From positions 2,143,351 through 2,207,350 of the forward strand of contig NZ_HG315671.1 of assembly GCF_000723205.1 (NCBI RefSeq): DNA of 64,000 nt, written 5' to 3'. Each line of letters starts with the position of its first letter. Position 1 is the first letter of the stretch. The DNA comes from Formosa agariphila KMM 3901 (GTDB lineage Bacteria; Bacteroidota; Bacteroidia; Flavobacteriales; Flavobacteriaceae). A program made the translations under genes and the position numbers. Positions 1 to 9,662 of the stretch are shown here, piece after piece. Below the pieces are notes generated by a model that had not been told where the DNA came from, did not search any database, and saw only the letters and a list, made by a program, of their open reading frames with translations.

Positions 1-765
1 TTTAGACCATTCTTGGGCATTTATAAAATATTTAATGGCGTTTTCGTAAGAAGGTTTAGCACCATGCAACCCTAATCCTTGACTAGGCCAACCGGTTTCT
101 GTAATGATTACGTGTTTACCTTGAGCCGCTTTTTTTGCTCTATTAAACATATCTTTCATATAAATAAGAGCATACTCCTGAGCGCAACCTTCCCAATACG
201 GATAACAATTTGCTAAAATTACATCGCAAGCTTCTGTTATTTTTGGGCGGTTTACAAATTCGTAGTAGGCATCGACATAGCCTATAGGAAGTTCAGGAAT
301 GGCGGTTTTAACCTCCTTCATATATTGTAAAAGTTCAACTTCAGATAAATCCTTACGATATAAGACTTCATTTCCAACTGCTGCTATATCGACATAACCA
401 TTTTTTGCCAGTTTAATTAAGCCTGCAATTTCTTTTGCATTGATATCATCATCTTGTCCTAACCAAGCACCTACAAGTGTTTTTAGTCCTAGTTCTTTAG
501 CAATTTCAGGTATTAATTCATTACCATCTGTACACGAAAACGAACGCATCCAACGGGTATGAGGTTTTAAAATTTTTAAACGTCTTCTTATTTGAGCTTC
601 ACTAATTTTATCTCCTGCTTTCTGTCCTTCTTCGTATGCACTAAAACAAATACCGTGTACACCTTCTTTTATAATGCGACGGCATGTATTTTCTAATCCT
701 CTTAGTGTTTTATTCTCGTGACTTCCACCAGAAAGCGATAAAATATTCTCTTTTCTATAAGACAT
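1..765 (-). CDS. GH17 family beta-1,3-glucanase-like enzyme (partial, 3' end outside window)
   Basis: The reading frame is open from ATG at 765 to the window edge, giving 255 residues without a stop. The two glycoside hydrolase family 17 catalytic motifs are visible: a GNEV motif near residue 131 (Glu133, predicted acid/base) and ITETGWPS near residue 221 (Glu223, predicted nucleophile). GH17 enzymes act on beta-1,3-glucans. The start gives no signal peptide or lipobox, unlike the other hydrolases of this locus, so the product is predicted to be cytoplasmic and may trim imported laminari-oligosaccharides. It follows the MFS transporter gene after 13 bp and is the last visible gene of the locus. 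Exo versus endo action cannot be read from the sequence. Confidence 0.85.
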   Translation of the reverse strand, partial: MSYRKENILSLSGGSHENKTLRGLENTCRRIIKEGVHGICFSAYEEGQKAGDKISEAQIRRRLKILKPHTRWMRSFSCTDGNELIPEIAKELGLKTLVGAWLGQDDDINAKEIAGLIKLAKNGYVDIAAVGNEVLYRKDLSEVELLQYMKEVKTAIPELPIGYVDAYYEFVNRPKITEACDVILANCYPYWEGCAQEYALIYMKDMFNRAKKAAQGKHVIITETGWPSQGLGLHGAKPSYENAIKYFINAQEWSK

Positions 766-778
766 ATTATAATACGAT

Positions 779-2194
779 TTACTTACCTTTCTTGACTTTA
801 CGTTGTTCTAACGCCACTCTAATTTCATTTGTTTTTTCTTCGGTAAGATTGTATTTACGCATCACTAAAATGGCTATTAAGGTGCCTAATATAGGTAATC
901 CAGAGAAGAAAAACCGTAACCCAAATATGGCATTATCAGACTGAGAACTCGCATCTGCATCGAATCCAATCATCGATAATATAAGTCCGCTTAATAGGCC
1001 CGCAATGGCAAATCCAAATTTTACCATCCACCAGTAAATGGCTCCAAAAACACCTTCTCTTCGTAAACCTGTATTTAGTTCGTCTAAATCAATAACATCT
1101 GCAGTCATAGACATCATCAGAGTAAATAGGCTTCCTATTCCAAAAGCGAAAAATGGTAAAGCAAAAATAAACATATAGGGTTTTCCTGGTATAAACAGAA
1201 ACCAAAGTAGAATATATCCTAAAATGGAAATACTTTGAGATGCTAAAAATGCATTTTTCTTACCCATTATTTTAGACATTTTTGCTACAATAGGAATCAC
1301 CATAAACGTGGTAGCTAAGGCACCTAAACTGCCGAATAATGTCGGCCATATTCCTGCGGCACTAGCATCGCCATTAAACAAATAGTAAACCACAATAAAA
1401 AAGGTAAACGCAGCTACAGTATTAAAAGCATTAAAGACTAAAAACGTAGCCACACATAACTTTCTAAACGGCTTATTTTTAAAAGCTTCTTTAAATCCGT
1501 CGATAATGCCATTAAAACTATTCCCAATATTTTTCATATTTAAGGGCGCATAATCTTCGTTTATCGTGGATCTACTTTTAATAAAAATCGCTGGAATCAT
1601 AGCGAAAATCATACAGATTATTCCCACCCAAACGGCAATACTTCGTGTGGCTACATCAGCAGATTCAAACCAATCTTGATCGTACATAATAACCCAAAAC
1701 CATGGCGCAATTACCCATGCCCATTGCCCTATCCATTGTGCTACAGCCATGATATTAGTACGTTCATGGAAATCGTCACTCATTTCGTAGCCCATAGCCA
1801 CATAAGGCACACTAAAAATGGTTAAACCGAGATAGAAAATAAACGACCAGATCATGAAATAGATAAAGTTATAATCGATACCATCTTCTCTATGCAATTG
1901 CCATAAGACTGAAAACGAAATTCCCATTAAAATAGCTCCAATAAATACATACTGTCTACGGCGGCCCCACTTCGATTTTGTATTGTCTGATATAAATCCC
2001 ATAATTGGATCGGTAATGGAATCGAAAATACGAGGTAAAAAGAAAATCACACCCCACATCCACCCTGGAAATCCTAAATCTTGTACTAACACAACCATAA
2101 AAATCCCCATTGCAGCTGGAAACATTTGATTCGCGAGCATACCAACTCCGAAAGCAACTTTTTGACCGAACGGAACTTTATTTAAATGAGACAT
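779..2194 (-). CDS. MFS sugar:cation symporter (GPH-like)
   Basis: This is a 471-residue polytopic membrane protein with about twelve hydrophobic segments. The N-terminal part has features of the glycoside-pentoside-hexuronide:cation symporter group: an early FGVGMLANQMFPA helix and a DSITDPIMGFISDNTKSKWGRRR loop, which is the charged loop 2-3 signature. A second charged stretch, TGLRREGVFGAIYWW, lies near residue 375. The gene sits between a GH30 and a GH17 gene in a beta-glucan locus, so it probably moves glucose or short beta-gluco-oligosaccharides across the inner membrane. The exact substrate is inferred from context only. Confidence 0.88.
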   Translation of the reverse strand: MSHLNKVPFGQKVAFGVGMLANQMFPAAMGIFMVVLVQDLGFPGWMWGVIFFLPRIFDSITDPIMGFISDNTKSKWGRRRQYVFIGAILMGISFSVLWQLHREDGIDYNFIYFMIWSFIFYLGLTIFSVPYVAMGYEMSDDFHERTNIMAVAQWIGQWAWVIAPWFWVIMYDQDWFESADVATRSIAVWVGIICMIFAMIPAIFIKSRSTINEDYAPLNMKNIGNSFNGIIDGFKEAFKNKPFRKLCVATFLVFNAFNTVAAFTFFIVVYYLFNGDASAAGIWPTLFGSLGALATTFMVIPIVAKMSKIMGKKNAFLASQSISILGYILLWFLFIPGKPYMFIFALPFFAFGIGSLFTLMMSMTADVIDLDELNTGLRREGVFGAIYWWMVKFGFAIAGLLSGLILSMIGFDADASSQSDNAIFGLRFFFSGLPILGTLIAILVMRKYNLTEEKTNEIRVALEQRKVKKGK

Positions 2195-2237
2195 CTTTCT
2201 AGTGTATTTTAGTTAGTTAAATGCTTGCTGAATATTT

Positions 2238-3746
2238 TTACAACTCAGTTAGCATCACGGTTTGAATGGCTTGTGCATCAATTGAAAACTCTACTGTATT
2301 TTCATCTAATGTTAAGCTGATATTTTTTGGCGTTTTAGTTTCATTAAAAATCACAACTGCAATAGAACCATCTGGATTTTTAACAGAAGATACCATCAAT
2401 GAGTCATCTGAGTTTTCAACACCGATAACCTTAGCTCCAGGACGCATATATTTACTAAAATGAGCCATAGTGTAGTAAAGTGGTGTAAAATAAACTTCGT
2501 CTGCATCAGGATCTACAATAACCGGTGCTACACACCAATTTTCAAACCAGTTTGGTCCGCCTTGTCGGTCTAACACCATGTTCCAATCTACCCAACCGTC
2601 TACCCAATTGTTAAGGCAACCAATAATATCTCTCGCATACCGATTTACAGGCGCGTATTTTGGGTGTAAATGTTTATCCTCTGGAGATGCCCAATCATAC
2701 CCCCAATCTGTAGCTTCTTTTTTCCAATACCAAGCATCGTCTTTCCAAACAGGAACTTGAGAATCTATACAACCTTCCGTTTCAATTAAAAGTTTATTTG
2801 GTGCCTTGTTGTGTGCATATTGTAAAGCTTCAGGGAAATAATCGTAAGTACTTTCATACCAATGAATCGCCGTACCATCGAAATATTTAGAAGAGGATTC
2901 GCTTCTATACATTTCATCTACCCATTCGTTTAAACCGGCTCTGTTTTGATCGTATCCTAGAATAATTTTATCGCCGTAACCATCTTTCTCTAATTTTGGT
3001 CCTAAATGAAACTCGACAAAATCGGTCATTTCTTTTGGAGAGAAATGCATACTTTCCCAATTATTACCATTGCCATGAGGTTCGTTTTCTACCGTGAATC
3101 CCCAAATATCAATACCTTCAGCTTTGTACGCATCTAAGTATTTCGAGAAAAATAACGCCCAAGTATCGTAATATTCTGGCAGTAATTTTCCCCCAACCCA
3201 TTTTCTATTATCTTTCATCCAAGGCGCGGCCGTCCATGGTGAAGCAAATATTTTAAATCCGTCTTCAGACACTTCCATAGCGTCTTTTATCATCGGAATT
3301 AAATCGTCCATATCTTCTTCAATCGTAAAATGCTCTAAATTTTTATCACCCGCTACAGGAGAATATGAGTAATTCGTAAGAGAAAAATCGCAAGAATTCA
3401 TATGTGTTCTGGTTAACGAATAATTCGCGCCTTCTTTTGCAAAATAGGCTTGTAAAATCGTGTCGCGATTCGCTTGGCTTAATTTGTTTAATAAGTATGC
3501 CGAAGATTCTGTAAACGCCCCGCCGAAGCCAGTAATGGTTTGAAATGTTTGCTCAGGCGATAGTTTTAGGTCCACCGTATCTTTGTTGGACTTAAAAGTT
3601 TCTAGTTTTGTAAGACTGTTACCTTTTTCGGAGGTTTCATAGACTTCAAATGTCATAGCGTTAACGGTTGTGTCTTTGGGTTCGGTTTTACAACTGTGTA
3701 ATGCAATCATCATTAAACAGAAGGTTACTAGGTTTAGTTTGTTCAT
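2238..3746 (-). CDS. GH30 family lipoprotein, probable beta-1,6-glucanase
   Basis: The 502-residue protein opens with a lipoprotein signal (lipobox ALHSC, Cys19). It then shows the GH30 fold markers ITGFGGAFTESSAYLL (about 71-86), SPWTAAPWMKDN (about 169), GFTVENEP with predicted acid/base Glu222, and LLIETEGC with predicted nucleophile Glu324. The C-terminal beta domain ends at 502. GH30 subfamilies 1 and 3 include beta-1,6-glucanases and glucosylceramidases. In a locus with GH16, GH17 and a beta-glucan phosphorylase, cleavage of the beta-1,6 side chains of laminarin is the natural role. It lies 7 bp downstream of the clan GH-A lipoprotein gene. Confidence 0.88.
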   Translation of the reverse strand: MNKLNLVTFCLMMIALHSCKTEPKDTTVNAMTFEVYETSEKGNSLTKLETFKSNKDTVDLKLSPEQTFQTITGFGGAFTESSAYLLNKLSQANRDTILQAYFAKEGANYSLTRTHMNSCDFSLTNYSYSPVAGDKNLEHFTIEEDMDDLIPMIKDAMEVSEDGFKIFASPWTAAPWMKDNRKWVGGKLLPEYYDTWALFFSKYLDAYKAEGIDIWGFTVENEPHGNGNNWESMHFSPKEMTDFVEFHLGPKLEKDGYGDKIILGYDQNRAGLNEWVDEMYRSESSSKYFDGTAIHWYESTYDYFPEALQYAHNKAPNKLLIETEGCIDSQVPVWKDDAWYWKKEATDWGYDWASPEDKHLHPKYAPVNRYARDIIGCLNNWVDGWVDWNMVLDRQGGPNWFENWCVAPVIVDPDADEVYFTPLYYTMAHFSKYMRPGAKVIGVENSDDSLMVSSVKNPDGSIAVVIFNETKTPKNISLTLDENTVEFSIDAQAIQTVMLTEL

Positions 3747-3753
3747 ATCTCAA

Positions 3754-4758
3754 TTATTTTATCTGATTATATTTTGCTTTTATAACAGTAAAAGTTTCTT
3801 TTTTGTTTCTATTGATATCTACAATGCCCCAGTATTCTTCGTTCGGAGATCCATCGTAAGGCACGCCACTACTGTTTGGCGCCCAACCACCAATATCTTG
3901 TTGGTCTGGATGCCCCGCCTTCCACCAGCCATCTGTGAATGAAAACATAGTGACTCCTGCACATAGATCTAGATTTTCAATGATTTTATCTAAAATCATA
4001 GCATTAGCTTGCGCTTGAGCGTGCTGATTTTCACCTTGCTGAAATCCGTCGCTTTCCATAGTCATATAACTATCGCCACCAGCTTCAGAGATATACATGG
4101 GCTTATCACTTATTGCTGTCCATTGTCTAAAAATCTCTTCCGGATTATCCCAACGGTACACATTCATACCCCAAACATCTATGTTAGGTGAAAGTGATAG
4201 TGCGATATCGTCTGGCAACTCGCCATGTGCCGTTGCCACCGGGTGATTGGAATCGTTTTTATGAATTAAATCTGCAGCAGCATTCATGGCTTTGTACCAG
4301 TTTTTCACATCGCCATTAAACCATTCGGGATGATAATTATATTCGTTCCCCAATTCCCACATAAGAATAGCAGGATGATGTTTATAGGTATTTACATAAT
4401 CTATAAAGCTCCCCGAATACACATCGAAAAACCCTTTTTGGTCGTAGCCAAAACCGATAATAACTTTTAATCCTGCGGTCGCAATTTCATCTAACACAGC
4501 TTCATCATCTATAGGTGCATACGTTCTAATGGTATTTATTCCCGCTTCCTGCATTAGTACTAAATCCTGACTTAAGGTCTTAAAATCTCTATGTTCTGAC
4601 CCTTGTGGTACTGGATGATAACAAATGCCTTTAATGGTATACGCTTCATCATTTACCTGTAAATGTCGACCAGAGATTGTAACCTGCGTAGCAACCGACT
4701 CTTGTTTACAGCCGTAACAGCTAACAGCAAGAAGTATTAATATAAGTGCGTGTTTCAT
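3754..4758 (-). CDS. Clan GH-A glycoside hydrolase lipoprotein (GH2/GH5/GH158-like TIM barrel)
   Basis: I chose ATG at 4758 rather than the longer frame because it gives a clean lipoprotein signal (MKHALILILLAVSCYGC, Cys17) and removes the overlap with the upstream gene, leaving a 4-bp gap. The mature protein is a single TIM barrel of about 315 residues. Strand 4 reads ILMWELGNEYNYH with predicted acid/base Glu139, and strand 7 reads MYISEAGG with predicted nucleophile Glu225, the clan GH-A arrangement. I could not settle the family: it resembles isolated GH2 catalytic barrels, and GH158 is another possibility. The location implies action on beta-glucan fragments in the periplasm or at the outer membrane. 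Confidence 0.75.
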   Translation of the reverse strand: MKHALILILLAVSCYGCKQESVATQVTISGRHLQVNDEAYTIKGICYHPVPQGSEHRDFKTLSQDLVLMQEAGINTIRTYAPIDDEAVLDEIATAGLKVIIGFGYDQKGFFDVYSGSFIDYVNTYKHHPAILMWELGNEYNYHPEWFNGDVKNWYKAMNAAADLIHKNDSNHPVATAHGELPDDIALSLSPNIDVWGMNVYRWDNPEEIFRQWTAISDKPMYISEAGGDSYMTMESDGFQQGENQHAQAQANAMILDKIIENLDLCAGVTMFSFTDGWWKAGHPDQQDIGGWAPNSSGVPYDGSPNEEYWGIVDINRNKKETFTVIKAKYNQIK

Positions 4759-4762
4759 AATT

Positions 4763-6016
4763 TTAATTTTTAATTGGTGGCACTGCAACGGTTTCCATTA
4801 AAGCCGCTTTATTACCTCCAAAAGTTTTTGTAATCGGCTTTCCATTTCTGGTCAATCCTTTAAAAACGCCTTGATCGACTAAATCCCATAAAGCATATTT
4901 GGCTTCTCCATTTAAATTGATAAGGCCAAAATGATTTTCGGAACCTAAGGGATTATTGGCATCTTTCCACTGCTCGTCGAAAGCTTCAAAATAAAAGCAA
5001 GACATTCCATTTTCGTTTGTCCAGTCTCGCATAGATTTGTAATACAAGGCTTCTTTATATTCATCTGTAGCCTTCGAACCCATTTCTCCATACAATGCGT
5101 TAGACACGCTCGCCCAACCTGTTTCTCCAATATGAATTGGTTTATTTACGCCTAAACTCGTCATGTAATTGTAAACACTATCGTATTGCGATACGGCATA
5201 GGCTTTAGCGCGTGCCATAGCCACTTCAATCTTTTCTTCGTCTGATAAATCTGCTTCACTGTCTTCAACACCCCAAAACACAGAATGATAATGGGTATCG
5301 TGCATTGGGTAGGTATGCATAGAGATATAATCGACAGTTTTAATTAGTTGATTTAAATCTTCTGTATGATATTCGGCATCGCCTCCACCCCAAGACGCAA
5401 AATTGTCTGAGCTTGTAACCCATAAATCAGTTGGTAATTCTCCTGATTGTTTTAAGTCTTGTAAATGATGTACCCATTTTAAAATCACGCCCGGCTGTAC
5501 ATAATAACTCGCCGCCCATTTTACCATGGCTTCATTACCCACAGCAATAATTTTAACGATGTCTGGATATGCTTTTGTTAACTGAACAGCCGTCTCTATT
5601 TCAACAGCATTTCGTTCACTTTCTAGACTATGGTCTGGCTCGCCGTTAGCAGAATTAAATGCATTTTTACAATCTATCCACGCCCCAAGCATAACGTACA
5701 TTTCAAAACTTGGATCCGTTGCTTTTAATTCACTTATCGCTTTTAACAGATTAGCCGCCTGATCTAAATGCACATTATAGGTCCGTAAAACTTTTATGCC
5801 CATAGCCGAAAGAATCTTCAAATCATCTTTCAATTCTGCCATAGTAGGTTGCACCTCGCGAGTGGTTTCACGGTAACCGCCATAAGAAATAGCCAGGTAT
5901 TTTGGATTCCCTAAAATAGCTGCTGCCGATAATTCCTGCGCAATCTGAGTTTTATTGTTACATCCTAACATCATACAAACTATAAAAAGTGTTATACAGG
6001 TTTTTAGATTACACAT
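4763..6016 (-). CDS. GH17-like beta-1,3-glucan hydrolase lipoprotein
   Basis: The 417-residue product has a lipoprotein signal (lipobox MMLGC, Cys19) and a GH17-type barrel. The predicted acid/base is Glu162 in IAVGNEAMVKW and the predicted nucleophile is Glu298 in IHIGETGWAS. Aromatic-rich segments such as SMHTYPMHDTHYH (about 232) and CFYFEAFDEQWK near the C-terminal end of the barrel are typical of GH17. The enzyme should cleave beta-1,3-glucosidic bonds of laminarin or its oligosaccharides. It differs from the leaderless GH17 at the window edge, so the locus carries two GH17 enzymes placed in different compartments. It begins 6 bp after the stop of the phosphorylase gene. Confidence 0.82.
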   Translation of the reverse strand: MCNLKTCITLFIVCMMLGCNNKTQIAQELSAAAILGNPKYLAISYGGYRETTREVQPTMAELKDDLKILSAMGIKVLRTYNVHLDQAANLLKAISELKATDPSFEMYVMLGAWIDCKNAFNSANGEPDHSLESERNAVEIETAVQLTKAYPDIVKIIAVGNEAMVKWAASYYVQPGVILKWVHHLQDLKQSGELPTDLWVTSSDNFASWGGGDAEYHTEDLNQLIKTVDYISMHTYPMHDTHYHSVFWGVEDSEADLSDEEKIEVAMARAKAYAVSQYDSVYNYMTSLGVNKPIHIGETGWASVSNALYGEMGSKATDEYKEALYYKSMRDWTNENGMSCFYFEAFDEQWKDANNPLGSENHFGLINLNGEAKYALWDLVDQGVFKGLTRNGKPITKTFGGNKAALMETVAVPPIKN

Positions 6017-6022
6017 GCGCTA

Positions 6023-9000
6023 TTATTTATTTACAAAAACTTTAATATGATTGACATGTCCTTTACGTTCGAAAATGGATTTAGATATAATATCATCTAA
6101 AGTGTTTCCTTCAAAAGCACGCTGTGTATGGTCGTTAAATACAACTTCAACATGTGATGTTTTTGCACGTTTATAAATCACAGGCACCTGACAATATGTA
6201 AAACCTAATTCACCTTCTTGAAGTGCGATTGTTTGACTTTCTTTCTGAATAGTAGTTATACTAAATAATGTTGGTGCTTGTAAAAACTCTTTAGTTTGTA
6301 ATAACCGTGGATTAAATACAATTTTACCCGCTTCTACAGACACCCCTAATTCTCCTGCTCTACTTAATACATCTTCCTTAACTTGCCCAGTCATCCCAGG
6401 TTGTTGTGCCCCTTTGGTTGCTGGTGTATGCGAATACGGATCTGTTGGGAAGGCACCATATAATTCAGGTGATTTATGTACGCCTATACCCGCATTGATT
6501 TCGTAATAATGATCTAAAAGACGACCGATAATTTCATCCGATTCTTGGTGTTTAATGGCCAATAAGCAATTCTCCTGTACCGCTAGTAACAATTTAGAAA
6601 CCATATGCCAGTAAATAGAACCTAAACCTTCGTAACCAAAAAAGGTTCCTGAACGCCCAGTAAAGGATTTATGATCGAAAATATCCTCGAATATTTGTAA
6701 AACCAATACTCTATCTTCTTCGACTAATGCTTTATATTTTTCATCTAACTCTGCTAATGCAACATCTAAACTTTTTGCATTATTAAAACCACCATTAAAA
6801 TGATAATTCCCTAAGAAATCTTGCTCTATAACTTGTCTGTTTCCATCTTGAACTAAGGTTTTTAATAAGTTAGATTGTTCTACACTTTCTGATGGAATAT
6901 TATTTTTTTGATCAAATCGAGGTAAATCTTTGTTTGGATATAAAATGTAACTGTATTGATCTGCTCTAAACAATGCACTTTGCTTTAAACTATCTAATAA
7001 ACTTAAGGCTTGAGTTGCCGAAAGATACTTAGAACTTAACACAGCAACTTGACCTTCTAACATTTCCGACAAGTATGAAATAGATACTTCATCCTCGTTT
7101 TTAATCGTCATTAAGTTGTAAGCATGATACATATTATCTTCGCGTTTATTGGCATCGATACTATGTTCTAAATATGTAGTTGTAATCGTAATAAAATCTA
7201 GTAACTCTGATTTAGTCACTGAAGCTTTCTGACTAGAAAAACTAGAGTTATAAATAGTTTCTCTATACACACTTCCTGCAGTACCCAAACCGTTTAACAC
7301 GGTTTTTCTATTTCTATCTGTAATACCAGCTGTAAGTATATTTTTATTATCTTCTAAAGTTAACACGACGGCGTTGAAAAACGTGACTAACTCCTCAGAA
7401 ATATCTGTATGCTCTACATCAGATTTCTCTACTAAATCCTTAAAGAAGTCTAGAAAACGTCTTAAGTAATATAAGGTAACCATAGATACACCATTTCCTA
7501 CCAAAGCATTATTGGCATCGTTCCATTCTGGGCGTTGTGTATTTAACCAAATACCACCTTCTGGAATAAAATTAGACACCTTTGCTAATACGGTAGCTAG
7601 TAATTTCTCTATTAAATTAACATGATAAATGGTCGCGTTCTGATCTACTAATAAAGCGCCATCTGCACCTAATTCGGCTCGTTTTTCGTCTATCGCAGTA
7701 TTTAATTTATAATCGAAATCTATAGTGTCTTTCGGATTGTTTAAAATATCTGAATACGACTTGATTTTATAAGGTACGTTAGCATATACAAACACATCAT
7801 GATTGAAGCGTTTTGCTAAAGTTCCTGGATAATAATCTTCGCTAAATTCTAAGAATTTAAGGAGATAAATAATTTGGTGATCTCCCCAATATCCGATGTA
7901 AGACCATGGATCGTCTTCTTCAATCACTTCCCAATCAAAACCACCTTTAGTCACACGATAAGGATTATACCCTTCGAACGTCGTGGCATTTAAGAATTTA
8001 TGAATCATGCCCTCAATAAACTCTGGATACGCATGTGCTAAAGCTTCCCAATTCTGGAAGATATCTCGCCAGTTACCTTCGTAATCTAATATTTTAGAAC
8101 CGTCTACTTCACTTTGTGTGTTTATAGAAAATTTATTCCAAGGCCTGCTTGGGTCTCCATGTCTTCTACTAAATTTAAGAGGTAAATATTCTAAACATAG
8201 GCGTTTAAAATCCCGATCGTTACTTGATTCTGCTATACTTTTTATGTCGTCTAGTATAAATACATCTGGTAATTCGTTTATAATGCTTTCGTTTTGTTTG
8301 AAAACATGTTTATTTGCTTTGGACAGATATGTAATAAAATCGGCTTTCTCTATCTGGTAATTATCATCGAAAATTCCACCACGCATAATATTAAAAAGCG
8401 TGTTAGAAAAATGTCGCATGTTTATAAGTGGGTCTGCAGTAACTTGTAACCCGTCTGCCGCACCCGACAATGCAATTAAACGTTGCGTACCAGCATCAAT
8501 ATCCTCTTGAATAATACTTGCGATGTTTGGTTCTTGTTTTAAAAGTTCAGAAACTTTAACGACATCTGAGATGGTTTGATTTACATTGGCAACAAACATC
8601 CAGTTTTCTGATGTATTGGATTCTAAAACTAAATCAGATAAAATAAAGTAAGCTCCTTTTTCGGCTTTAACATCTATTTCTTCCGTAATAGTTTGGTGTG
8701 TTCTAAAGGCATTTAATTGTCTTGAAGACAATAAATGTGTTGCATTACTAATCCCGGAAGACCAAACAATATTCGCTTTTAAAGCTTCGCTAGGTTCGGC
8801 CTTATCGACAATGACTGCACTTAAAGCAAAAATTCCTAAACCAACTTCGGTTTGCAATTCGCTTTTCTTGTAAGCATCCACTAAATTACTACTGCTGTTT
8901 TGTAGTGCTGAAGTCACTCCAGATGGCAATAGGTTTTGAAGTCCGTCTAAAACCGTAACTTTAATGGTGTTTTTTGAATGATTTTCTAGTGTAGATTTTT

Positions 9001-9478
9001 TTACAAAGCCGAATTGATTGCTAGAATTCCACTCGTACTTAAAGGTTAATTTTAAATCGTGATTTACCTCTTCGAATACCACTTTATTTCCATAACGATT
9101 CTTATAAACATGTCTTGAGATTTTATATAATCCCGTTTGTCTTTCGGAAAACGGTTCCCAAATAATAGATTGTCCTTTTATATGGATTTGAAAGATGGTT
9201 TTACTTCCCGTTATATCGGCTAACTCCGTAATCTTATCATCGGTATAATACGGAAACAACGACGATTCTGCATTTTTACGTCCTGCAGTTAATCCGCCAT
9301 TACTTGAAATAAACATCCAATGGTTGGAATCGCTAACAATGCTCATAAAAAATGGGCGCATGCTATCGCTATTCGAAATTTTATAAAAGATTTCACCATT
9401 AAGAGTGACTAATTTTGTGTCTGAATTAGTGTTTGAGCTATTGTTTATATCGGACTCTATTTGCATTGTATTTTTCAT
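6023..9478 (-). CDS. Beta-1,3-glucan/oligoglucan phosphorylase, GH149-like (clan GH-Q, GH94 relative)
   Basis: This 1151-residue protein has no signal peptide and is predicted to be cytosolic. It has the architecture of GH94-type inverting phosphorylases: an N-terminal beta-sandwich (about 25-330), a helical linker, an (alpha/alpha)6 barrel (about 420-1080) and a short C-terminal beta part. RPEWNDANNALVGNG carries Asp654 at the place of the catalytic acid in the DWND motif of GH94. The length is well above cellobiose phosphorylases (about 820) and fits GH149, whose members phosphorolyse beta-1,3-glucan to glucose 1-phosphate. This would conserve energy from imported laminarin fragments. A 184-bp spacer upstream suggests an internal promoter separating it from the surface-protein genes. 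Confidence 0.78.
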   Translation of the reverse strand: MKNTMQIESDINNSSNTNSDTKLVTLNGEIFYKISNSDSMRPFFMSIVSDSNHWMFISSNGGLTAGRKNAESSLFPYYTDDKITELADITGSKTIFQIHIKGQSIIWEPFSERQTGLYKISRHVYKNRYGNKVVFEEVNHDLKLTFKYEWNSSNQFGFVKKSTLENHSKNTIKVTVLDGLQNLLPSGVTSALQNSSSNLVDAYKKSELQTEVGLGIFALSAVIVDKAEPSEALKANIVWSSGISNATHLLSSRQLNAFRTHQTITEEIDVKAEKGAYFILSDLVLESNTSENWMFVANVNQTISDVVKVSELLKQEPNIASIIQEDIDAGTQRLIALSGAADGLQVTADPLINMRHFSNTLFNIMRGGIFDDNYQIEKADFITYLSKANKHVFKQNESIINELPDVFILDDIKSIAESSNDRDFKRLCLEYLPLKFSRRHGDPSRPWNKFSINTQSEVDGSKILDYEGNWRDIFQNWEALAHAYPEFIEGMIHKFLNATTFEGYNPYRVTKGGFDWEVIEEDDPWSYIGYWGDHQIIYLLKFLEFSEDYYPGTLAKRFNHDVFVYANVPYKIKSYSDILNNPKDTIDFDYKLNTAIDEKRAELGADGALLVDQNATIYHVNLIEKLLATVLAKVSNFIPEGGIWLNTQRPEWNDANNALVGNGVSMVTLYYLRRFLDFFKDLVEKSDVEHTDISEELVTFFNAVVLTLEDNKNILTAGITDRNRKTVLNGLGTAGSVYRETIYNSSFSSQKASVTKSELLDFITITTTYLEHSIDANKREDNMYHAYNLMTIKNEDEVSISYLSEMLEGQVAVLSSKYLSATQALSLLDSLKQSALFRADQYSYILYPNKDLPRFDQKNNIPSESVEQSNLLKTLVQDGNRQVIEQDFLGNYHFNGGFNNAKSLDVALAELDEKYKALVEEDRVLVLQIFEDIFDHKSFTGRSGTFFGYEGLGSIYWHMVSKLLLAVQENCLLAIKHQESDEIIGRLLDHYYEINAGIGVHKSPELYGAFPTDPYSHTPATKGAQQPGMTGQVKEDVLSRAGELGVSVEAGKIVFNPRLLQTKEFLQAPTLFSITTIQKESQTIALQEGELGFTYCQVPVIYKRAKTSHVEVVFNDHTQRAFEGNTLDDIISKSIFERKGHVNHIKVFVNK

Positions 9479-9662
9479 TAATCGTTTTATTTAAAAGGCT
9501 ACTTAGAAATATTCAAAAATTTTGTAATGTCGATTTGGTAACTGCTTTACAGCGTACATAACAACAAGTTTTCTTTGAAGGTTTTAGTGTTTCATTTTAG
9601 TTTTTTAAAGGGGCAGATTCTAAACTAGGCACTACCCCTAACTAAAAAAACTACAAACAGTA

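Noticed and set aside
6023-9478. Cellobiose phosphorylase (GH94)
   Set aside because: The catalytic motif fits the clan, but the protein is about 300 residues longer than typical GH94 enzymes and the neighbours are laminarin enzymes, so a GH149-type beta-1,3-glucan phosphorylase is preferred.
9479-9662. Terminator between the GH16 and phosphorylase genes
   Set aside because: GGGG and CCCC arms can pair, but the loop is long and no T-run follows on the transcribed strand, so it was not listed.
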